Shown: positions 55,042-64,000 of the stretch, piece by piece
Numbering within the stretch: position 1 is the stretch's first letter
How the letters are laid out: each line of letters opens with the position of its first letter
Assembly: GCA_051294375.1 (NCBI GenBank)
Contig: CM119264.1
Coordinates: 11,631,030-11,695,029, forward strand
Source: Paraspadella gotoi
Lineage: Eukaryota > Chaetognatha
Length of the DNA: 64,000 nt
Direction of reading: 5' to 3'
The notes under the pieces: model-generated
What the model was told of the DNA's origin: nothing
Database searches by the model: none
What the model saw: the letters and a program-made list of their open reading frames with translations, nothing else
Translations under genes and position numbers: made by a program

Positions 55042-56030
55042 CAGAGAGGAGAGAGAGAGAGAGTGAAGATAGAGAGAGACGAGAGAGAGAGTGAGAGAGA
55101 AAGGTCAAGCAACGATTTATTTCAGTAAATATGGAAACGAGCTCTGTTTACAGTAACCATCAAATCACATATTTATTACCACGCATCTCGTGATTAACTG
55201 TTTTTTTGCATCATCACTTCTTTATCGTCGACCCGTTATTATGCGGTCTCTTGCTTCCCTTTTTTATTCTTGTCTTGATTAGCCTACCTAGACCTTTCTG
55301 TTAATCTTTCTCGAAATCTCCAGAAAATTCTTAAAGCCGGTCAGAACTAATTCCTAGGCTATTTTTCTTCTTTACATTACATTTACATTTAACATTTTTC
55401 TTTTCTTTTTTTTGTAACCATGCACATTCTTTCATTTTCTCCTACCACCTTTCGCATTTTCTTTTCCTTCCATGCCATTTCTTTTTCTTCTATTAAGGCA
55501 TCATATTTTCTCATCTCAATCTTCTCATCTCATCTCATCTCTCTCATCGTTCTTTTTATCCCTTGACTTTCGCGAGAAGCTCTCCGATTGTCCCTTTCTT
55601 ACGACTTACGCCTCTCTATCTGTCGTCCCCACCTAAATCTATCCTGTCTCACCTCACCGATTAACTCCGAGCTCTTTTTTTTTTCTCATCTTTTCACCCT
55701 CTGCCTTATCCAGCTTTGTTTGTGACCTACACTCGTGCTCTCAGTAACCAACTGTTAAATTTACAATTTCGTGCTCAATTTTTCGTTTCTTGATATAGAA
55801 CTTTTTTTTTCTTCAAACACTAACAACAACTCCTTATACTCTTTTCTCACAACGCATTTTGTCACGCCTCATCACAAAATAAACGGTGTGCAGACTTTTC
55901 GTTCATTTTCACCCCTTCACTAAATTTAGATCGCCTCTCATGTTCATCTGCGTCCATCCCGCTAGTCACTCTTGGCCAAAGTTTCGTGGCTCAAAGGATA
56001 CTTCACAAAGATTCTTCATGTCTTCATAAA
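54495..56030. repeat. inverted repeat 3, right arm
   Basis: Inverted copy of 49970-51460, ending at the 25-N gap 56031-56055 that leads into segment D. Confidence 0.85.
54589..54850. other. exon-like conserved patch, strand undecided
   Basis: GC-rich patch inside inverted repeat 3. The minus strand is open over 73 codons from an internal ATG (for example ATDNLCITQCCFELSLIRII) and about 25 codons further upstream. The plus strand is open too (GDLIIRISDNSKQHCVIHKL) and has a GTAAGA donor-like site near 54811. The other arm (51.12-51.31 kb) keeps the sequence but not the frame. No family is recognised. Confidence 0.25.
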
Positions 56031-58047
56031 NNNNNNNNNNNNNNNNNNNNNNNNNGAAGAAGGAGAGAGAAAGAGAGAGAGAGAGAGGAGAGAGAGAGAC
56101 GATGAGAGAGATAGAGTTGAGGTCAACGACCCTGTTTAAAATGACGACGTCAAAGAGGTACGGCGTCTTGGAGAGACACGGTCTCACGGGCAGCGAGGAA
56201 CGAACGAACCGGCTGGTGGGTTAAACAATTTCCGCCGTATTTTCCTTAACAGGCCGAGGGATTATAGAATTTTCCCCCCGCCTTCCAAATAGTTTTTCCC
56301 GCGAGACACGTTGGCCTGCTCGCCGGCGGGTTGAGAGTGGGGTTCGGCCGCCGCGATGAGAAAGTTCGCCTCGTGGCCAAGAGGTGGACGTCTCGTAAAA
56401 CCTTGAGAGTTTCGAGAGATAAATTCTAAAAATCGGAAGCGGCATTTAACCGCCGGAATCACTTTTACGACGTTTTTATGACTCGTAAAAAACGAGAAAC
56501 GGTTCATCGTTCGTGACCTGGAGTCCGGGTTTGGGGTTCTCGTTGAATTTGAAATCTAAGGTTCGTTTGAATCCACTTTTGAACAAAAAAATTAACGCCC
56601 AAACGGGGAAAAGTTGATCCTTTTTCAAAAAAATCACAAATGAGTTTTGAGAAATGCTTTATCCGGTTTGGGCGGGGAGATTCGAAATCCCTTTCGTTTG
56701 TGGGTTCCGGTCCCGGAGCGGCGGTGGGGTTTTCGCGCATGTCTCGTTTTCGCGCGCCGGGTTTGAACCCGGTTCAGCGTGATTTTCGAGCCCGGAGGTG
56801 TGGGCTTAGAAAAAACTTTAACGTGGAAAAATCACATTTTTTTTTTTCGTAAGTTGGACGCAGAGCGAAAATCGCGCTCTGCGAGGAACGAGCGAAAGAT
56901 CGCGTCTTCGCGCTTCTATTATCTCTCCTCTCACCTGCGGGCGCGTGTCGAAGGTCAGCGGAAAATGAGGGGGAGGACGAAAATATCTTTCCTGAGACGG
57001 AATCCACGGCAAAAGGTCGGGGGTCGGTTTCCCCGTTTATCACGGTTTGGCCGCCTTGAAATCCGCTGAAATAACCGAGAGCCTTTCGCCGGAAATGTAC
57101 CGGAAGATTAAATTTGAACTCGTCGAATTTGCCGTCTTGGCAAGTTGAAAAGCTCGAAGTGAAAGACGAGGAGAAGCGAAGGGCAGAAAAGAGTTGAAAA
57201 AGCCCGACGGGCGTTATGCGCTTTGAGAGGAAAAAAAAAAGAGAGAAAAAAAAGTAAATGGGAGGAAAATATGCGGTTTAATGGCCTAAAAGAATAAATT
57301 TTGTTTTAAAAGAAAACCGAAAATATCTTTGTGATGGAAATTTCCAAATGAACTAACGAGAGCATCATTTTTGTTCTACGAGTTTTTTTTTTTTCTTTCC
57401 TGGAAATCTGAAGTTTTTTTTGCTTTTTTTTTGTTACGGTGTCTCGCCAGGGAAGGCTTTCGTTTTAAAGGGAAGGATCGCCCTTGTAAAAAAATATGGA
57501 CAAGCCAGTTGAGATTATTTTAAACGGGAAAATATTTTTTTTTCTTTTGGAGGGGGGGGGTGGATGGTGATTAAGGATTGGAGGGCAAAGGGAGGAGAGG
57601 GTTTGGTTAAGAAAGGAAGGGATTAAGTGGGCGTTTAAGTTTGTTTGGTATCGTTTTGAGGAAGGTATAAAGATTTTTAGTATTGTAAAAGGGGAACAGT
57701 AAGGGGAAAAAGGGTGACGGGAAGGGAAGAAGAATCTGGAAAGCGGAGGAATGGAAAAATAAGAAGTGAGAAAAGGTTGGGGGAAAAGGTGGATAAGGGG
57801 GTAAGTAAGAAAGTCAGGAGTGCAGAAAGAAATAAGAGGCGCAGAGGAAGCTGGAAAAAGGCCGTCCGAATATTTTTTGGCCGGTTCAAAGATTTCTGCT
57901 GGAGACGAAAAGGCGGTGGTTTATCGGTTAATTTCGGGAGAAAAATCGGAAAAATTAGGCGATGCTATAAGTGAGCTTCAGCAGGGCGGACCAGCAACTA
58001 TCTCTCTACTCTATCCCGCGCTCTCTCTCCTATTTATCTATTTTTTT

Positions 58048-58105
58048 CCATCTATCTATCTATCTTCTATCCTATCTATCTAATTCTATCTATCTATCTA
58101 TCTTC
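58048..58105. repeat. (CTAT)n microsatellite (segment D)
   Basis: Interrupted copy of the tract at 43497-43555. Confidence 0.9.
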
Positions 58106-61100
58106 TATTTTTCTTCAAAGTATCCTTATTTTAATTATTACGGGACTGGCTGCCCACGTTTGAAATTGTCCATCTTCTTTTGTATAATTCCTCAAGCCGA
58201 AAAGATGCATATCTTCCCGGGAGAACTCCTCCGTCCCGAATGATTAAACCGCTTTCGCGCACCACCTTGCCCTTTTTTTTCACATCACATTTTCCATGGC
58301 GGTCCAACAGTCGACGGGTCGCATCATGGCTTTCGTAAATCACTCCTTCCTCAGATTCCACCGAAAAAATTCTTCATTTCCTACTTTCCCAGTTAATTGT
58401 CCCTTGGCCAAAAACTCTTGGCCCCCGACTCCTTGGTCTGACCCCTTAAATTTCATATCACTATTAAAAAAAAAAAAGAGCAAATGGTAATCATCAGAAA
58501 TAATGTGAAAGAACCGTTGACATGAAGACGACGACGAGTCCGACGTCCTTCATCTATGACAGTCACCCGCGTCCTCAGCGTTATTTGAATGAAATCCCTT
58601 TTAAAAGGAACCAACATCAACTGGTCTTTGCCATTTTTGAATTTCTAGAGATCCACGGCCAGGTGGCTGTTTTTAGGGACACAGATTCTCCAGTCAGGGG
58701 GTGAGTGAAGTTTTCTTGGAATCCAAAATTTAGAGCCAGTTATATCTTAAAAACTATTATATTAAGTGAAGTAACTAATTTTGTAAGTTATTTTTAACTT
58801 TTATGAGTTGATGAAGAAAATTAATAAATCTCCTTAAAATTTAAAAGTGTTTAGCCTATTATTATACTTATTATTATATTATAAATAGAGCCTCCACTGG
58901 GGCCACTAATTTATAGAATTTAAAAATAAATTTCAGAAAGTATTTTTAAAATGGTTTTATTTCCCATGTTCTATAATGCAAATTTTAATTTTTTATATAA
59001 ATTTTATTTATTATAACATCACTCTTTATTCTCCAGCCCCCGACGGAAATTAATCTTGTTTAAAACGCTCTAAATTATGATTAATAATGAACACTCATAT
59101 TTGAATTTTTTAATTTTTTTTATTTTACGGCATTTGCGATAAAAACCAGAAAGGCGGGAACAGAGAGAGAGGAGAGAGAGAGGAGAGATGAGAGAGAGAG
59201 TAGAGAGAAGAGATAGCAAGTGATATTACCATGGAGAACGTTTACGACTATTCAAAGCTAAATGATGGTCCAGATTCTAAAGCGGAGGAGGGTCACTAAG
59301 TGACGCCCGACCAAAACTGGGACTATATCGACACGATACTACTGACAGCTTTAAAACGGACCTTACAGGCCTGAATTCCCAGTGGCACCACACCCATACA
59401 AGGAAATTTTAGGGCGAGAAAAAAGGAAGCGAGTTGGAGACTGAAGGGCAAAAAAGAAAGACAAGAAGGTAATTTTGTTTCCGAGAAGCGAAAGGAAAAA
59501 ACAAAAAATAATAGAGGAACAACACAGAAGCAAGCCTAATCCTAAGAAACGAGGAAATTGAGTGTTTGGTAACGAGGGAAGGAAAAGAGAGGAGAGGAGA
59601 GACGGGAAGAGACGGAGAAGGAATGGAAGGGAAAAAGTCCTAACAAAGGAGATCTCACGGAACGCGACTCAGAAAATTGGCAACAGCGCCCCTATATGAT
59701 ATTCCATTTGGTCATGATAGAAGAGATTTTTAAATAGTTAAGAAAAGTCTTAAAATATTATATTTTCTGCGCTCCGTACACAAAAAAAACAATAGATTAT
59801 CAATGATTAGTAATTTACAAATTACAAGAATTTTTACACGGCGAGAAATAATTCATTTTTTTAAAACTTTCTAAGCCAAAAACTTCAAAGCTTGACTTGC
59901 AACTCTTTTTTAATGTTTCCTTGCTAATGTCATATAGTCATTAGTCAGTGGTTGACGGCCTGCAAAATTGGGAGCCCTCTATCTTTTTAGTTATAATATA
60001 TTAATAGACAAGACCTGCTTTTGAATGCAGAGAGTGAGAGTTCAAAGCAGAAAACCGAACTTCAGAGATTATTAAAAATCAAAAAAAACTTGAAAAGCGA
60101 TCGTGAAACTTTTGTCATTGCCTATTGAGAGGAAACAACTTGATTTGTCAATAGAATGAGAAGACTCAAAATTTTTTTCACTGATTATGTGACTTATTTG
60201 CCACGGTTAAATTAAATAGTATTCAAATTGGATCAAAAGTACCCGTGGATATCCTTGTGATGGGAGAATTAAGTAAAAATTGGAAAGGTTGTTTAAGAAG
60301 AAAAAAGTAGAGGAAAGGTAAAGAAAAAGGAAATGTTTAAAGAATGAAGGGAAAAAAGGTCACAAAGAAGCAGCACAGAGAAGACGGAAGAAGGTCTTTG
60401 GATAAAGTAGCGGAACAAGGGATCGAAAAAATGAGGAAGAAAGTGCGATGAAATAGTTATTAGACTGCTGCATCAAAAAACAAGTACTTGCTTGTATTTG
60501 TATTGTAATTTACGGTCTTTCATATTCTGTTTGTTTTTTTTAACATCGATTAAGGTCAAGAATACTATTCTTTGTCTTTATATTAAATTTATTGCATGCC
60601 TCATAAAGCAATGCGTGTCACCTCGCCTCATGTGCCTTACACGGCTCATTCCTCCAACGATAATTTCCCTCCTCTTCGACGTTTGAGTGAAGAAGGCTCC
60701 GAGCCTCTTTTTTTTTGCAGTCACCGAAGCGTAAGCTTAGAAAGCCATAGTGAAACCTGATGTCTTTAGTTAGACTCTAGACGAAAATGATAACAAACCC
60801 CAACCGAAAGGTCGAATTCATATAACCTCAATGACTTTTCCACACTATCTATCCCAATACTATACGTATTCGACACTGGGTTCAACTTTTAAACTATAAA
60901 GCAAAATTCTTGAAAATGTCATATACAATAATCATCCCAAAGCTTTTAATTTAAAAAATACAAAACTTTATATAAATCAATAAAATTAGATGTTCTATAT
61001 AATAGAAGGCCTTTTTGCGTTGATCCATTTTTTCTTTTTGTACTTAAGACGCTCTATGATAATTTTAATCGGTAAAAAACAGTTCAAAGAACAAACTCTT

Positions 61101-61949
61101 AAACGTCAACTTCAATTCCAGTTAATTTCTTTCTTGTCGGCGATTATTATCCAGATTAGAACTTATGCCAACCTGAGTAAACGGAAAGCAAAGAAGGTTT
61201 GTTTTCTATAATATCACATACAGTTTTTCCACTAAATACTAATAAATAAGACCATAAAATAAATAAAATAGAATTACATTCTTAGGTGGATTAAAACACT
61301 TTAAAGTAACAATAACATATATAAATATCGAATTATTATAATAAGTTTAGTTTACCACTAAAAATTAGTTATAACGTTTATGGTTCGCTCATATGTTTTT
61401 CTCTGGTTATGCCACACCTAGAGTAAATCCGTAATCAGCCCACAATTTCTGTGATATTTTGTTTATATGTTTCCTTATTTATTTAGTAAACTTCCAGTTC
61501 CCAGGCCTCTCTTCTGCCAACAACATTGTCCTTGAGTTTATCATATCTCGCGCGCCGAAGGCTAATCGTTCAGTCCAACCCGCTTCAACTAGATTTCCTC
61601 CTTGTTCTTTTGTGCCACGGATCCTAATTCTTTTCCTTCCTCGAGGCTTTTTAACTAACGTAATTGAAGGGCGGGGCGCGGGGCGGCGGAAGCGTGGCCG
61701 GCGGGCCTGGGGTGGGGGTTAGGGGACGGGTAAAGTTTGGGTTAAGTGTTTGGTCGGGTGCATATGACAACGTTGGACAAATTTAGGCGCGCCTCTCGGC
61801 GGGTTATTCTAAGTAACTAAAAACTCAAGAACTTTCCGTGCAGAAGGATTCTGAAGACCGATGGCGATCATAATTTTGGGTTGGGTGGAAGCCGTCACTG
61901 GTTTTGGTCCCTATCACAAAAGATGATTAAAAGTGCCTGTTTCTTTGCA

Positions 61950-62196
61950 GCGGCCTCAGTGGCCAGTGGACTAAATGCACCACCCAAGTGCGTCCCTGGT
62001 TCGAGCCCTGAGGTATTGTTCCAAGTAGAAGAGTGGGATGGACCGGGTAACCCCGCCTGGTTAGGCATGGGCCTACTGCAGAACCCAAAGCTCTGTGACT
62101 ACATGAACATGCCGTCTCGCCTGTCGCACGAGGTGACACCGCTGCGGGGTGTGGCGCCTGTTAAACCAGCCTCTTCAAGCGAAAGGTTTTTTTTTT
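61950..62196 (+). mobile_element. tRNA-derived SINE (copy in segment D)
   Basis: Same element as 48091-48334 at the same place in the duplicated segment. The A box has lost two bases (TGGCCAGTGG), the B box is intact at 61998-62008, and a T run lies at 62187-62196. It is part of the segment duplication, not an independent insertion. Confidence 0.7.
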
Positions 62197-62217
62197 AGTG
62201 GTAAAAATTCCCGGCGC

Positions 62218-62560
62218 GACCGCGTCGTCGGCCGATTCGGTCGCGGCGAGTCGTCGGGTCGGCGATCGGATCGGTCGAATGGGTCGGTCGATCGGTCCGA
62301 ATGCGGTCGAGTCCGGTCGATCGGTCGGTCGGTCCGATTCGTCGGACGCCCCCGTCGGTCGGTCGGATCGGTCGACCGTCGGTCGGTCGAGTCGTCGACT
62401 CGTCCCGTCGGTCCGATCGTGTGGTCGATCGGTCGATCGGTCGATCGGTCGGCGTCGTCGTCGGTCGGGTCGGTGTCGTCGGTCGGTCGGTCGATCGGTC
62501 GATCGGCTCGATCGGTCTGGTCGGTCCCGGTCGGTCGGTCGGTCCCGGTCGGTCGGTCCG
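62218..62560. repeat. TCGGTCGA-type minisatellite (segment D)
   Basis: Counterpart of 48346-48712 with many indels, again starting right after the SINE. Confidence 0.92.
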
Positions 62561-63558
62561 AAATTGCGACGGATAAATGTCTTTTTTCTCCCTCAAGACC
62601 TATTTGGGTTCGGATGGAGGAATTTCCCGTTGGCGGTAAGACGACGACAAATGTCAGTCCTGTTGGTCGGCATCTCGAAACGGCAACAGGTTTGTGTTGG
62701 ACGGTTTAAGGAGGAACAATGGGAGGTTAGAAGAGATAAAAAAAACCCGATGAAATCAACTGGCAATGAAACCCGATCAGACGGGGCAACAGCAAAGAGC
62801 AAGATTGACCCAAAGAACAAACAATCTTTGATGGGACCGCGAAGGAAATTCCTGTAAATTATCGCCACAAAGCAAATTCCTCACTTCTCTCTCTCCTCTC
62901 CTCTCTCTCTTCTCCCTTTCATTGAGCAGTCTTTTTTTTTCTCTTCTCAATTTGCTCTGACTTTGCAAACAAGAAAAAATATGATGGTGAAGAGATCATT
63001 TCAAGTTTCTCTACTTTGTTTACGACTCCAGACTCAAACAATAAACTTTATAAAAATTTAAGCCAGTTATAATAAAAGTTTAGCAGCTCATTTCCCAGGG
63101 ATTTCTTACAAATTTTAAAATTTTTTAACAAGTCTAATTATAAATTAAAGCCGCAGCAAACGCCGGAAATCTCCCTCCAAATCCCTCGCCAACAAGCACT
63201 GAGGATAATTTCTTTTGAAGAGCGGCCGGCCTGACCGCCCGCGGCGGGCGCACCGCTTAAGCTTTTACGCGGGCCTACCACGGCCCCGCGGTTGGCGCGA
63301 CCTGGGCCGCTTCCCAACGAAGGTCTGCCACCGCAACCCACGGCTACCGTTCCCGTCGTTTCACAGCTACTTTTGGCGCGCCTCTCACTCGCCCACGTTC
63401 GGCTCTCCCGCCATATTTTTTTCTTCAAAAAGTCGTTAGCTTTTTTCCGCAGATTTTTTAGCGGTCTTTCTCGCAGACCTTTTCCTTGATCCTTTCGCCA
63501 AGTTTTAAGATTTTTCATTCGACCTGATCTGACAACTTCTTCTTCCGTTTGCTCACCC

Positions 63559-63593
<35 letters not shown>

Positions 63594-63799
63594 NNNNNNN
63601 NNNNNNNNNNNNNNNNNNNNNNNNNNNNNNNNNNNNNNNNNNNNNNNNNNNNNNNNNNNNNNNNNNNNNNNNNNNNNNNNNNNNNNNNNNNNNNNNNNNN
63701 NNNNNNNNNNNNNNNNNNNNNNNNNNNNNNNNNNNNNNNNNNNNNNNNNNNNNNNNNNNNNNNNNNNNNNNNNNNNNNNNNNNNNNNNNNNNNNNNNNN
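63594..63799. other. assembly gap, 206 N
   Basis: Gap flanked on both sides by CT repeats. The homologous place in segment C is a broken CT tract (49735-49960). Confidence 0.99.
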
Positions 63800-64000
63800 C
63801 TCTCTCTCTCTCTCTCTCTCTCTCGCTATCTCTCTCTCTTTCGCTCTCGTTTCTCTGATGAAGAGAGTTTTATGAAGGACGTGAGATCTTTGTGAAGTAA
63901 TCCTTGAGCCACGAAACTTTGGCCAAGAAGTGACTAGCGGATGGAGAGATGAAATGAGAGGGTTAAAAGTGAAGGGGTGAAATGAACGAAAGTTTGCACG

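Larger units (their letters stand above)
56063..64000. repeat. large duplicated segment D (copy of 41.6-50.1 kb)
   Basis: Direct copy of segment C with a heavier load of one-base insertions and deletions. It continues past the window end into the sequence seen at 49.97 kb onward. It contains N gap 63594-63799. Confidence 0.9.

Overview
This is eukaryotic, intron-rich draft sequence. It has GT-AG splice sites, very long (CT)n/(AG)n microsatellites, a tRNA-derived SINE and runs of N, several of them the fixed length of 25. The character of the exons (a multi-Ig transmembrane receptor) and of the repeats fits an invertebrate, probably an arthropod, but nothing here fixes the species. Most open frames are translations of (AG)n/(CT)n tracts or other low-complexity DNA and are not annotated as genes.

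The best-supported gene lies on the minus strand across about 2.9-40.4 kb. Its exons are at 40273-40427 (first half of Ig1), 37407-37862 (rest of Ig1, all of Ig2), 22838-22971 (start of Ig3), 22010-22228 (rest of Ig3, start of Ig4), 20384-20609 (rest of Ig4), 4853-5043 (stalk, transmembrane helix, start of the cytoplasmic tail) and 2953-3182 (C-terminus, stop). Splice phases agree at every junction that can be tested (2, 1, 1, 2). The product reads as a type I cell-surface receptor or adhesion protein with four Ig domains and one membrane pass. The signal-peptide exon was not found, and part of the tail is hidden in a 910-base gap.

Region by region: 1-2.9 kb is low-complexity DNA without a supportable gene; 2.9-5.1 kb holds the gene's 3' end; 5.1-7.66 kb is pyrimidine-rich intron. 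At 7.67-31.45 kb two tandem copies of one ~11.9 kb block occur. Copy B (19.5-31.4 kb) carries intact Ig3-Ig4 exons; copy A (7.7-19.5 kb) carries the same exons broken by single-base indels. The second halves of the two copies (13.83-19.50 and 25.78-31.45 kb) look identical. That half contains a second candidate gene on the minus strand, three exons of a multi-pass membrane protein, sitting inside the Ig gene's large intron, and a GC-rich block upstream of it. 31.45-40.4 kb is intron plus Ig1-Ig2 exons, with an inverted repeat at 38.4-39.96 kb. From 41.6 kb to the end is a second large duplication (41.6-50.1 kb and 56.06-64.0 kb), with an inverted copy of 49.97-51.46 kb at 54.5-56.03 kb and a short-looped inverted repeat at 44.8-46.0 kb present in only one of the two copies. 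Each copy holds the same tRNA-derived SINE followed by a TCGGTCGA-type minisatellite.

The duplicated and inverted segments differ mostly by one-base insertions and deletions, and their edges often fall in CT tracts or at N gaps. I therefore read most of the large-scale structure as assembly or gap-filling artefact from uncorrected reads, or as retained haplotypes, until read depth shows otherwise. The biology most worth following up is the Ig receptor, whose third and fourth Ig domains appear to lack the second canonical cysteine, and the membrane-protein exons in its intron.
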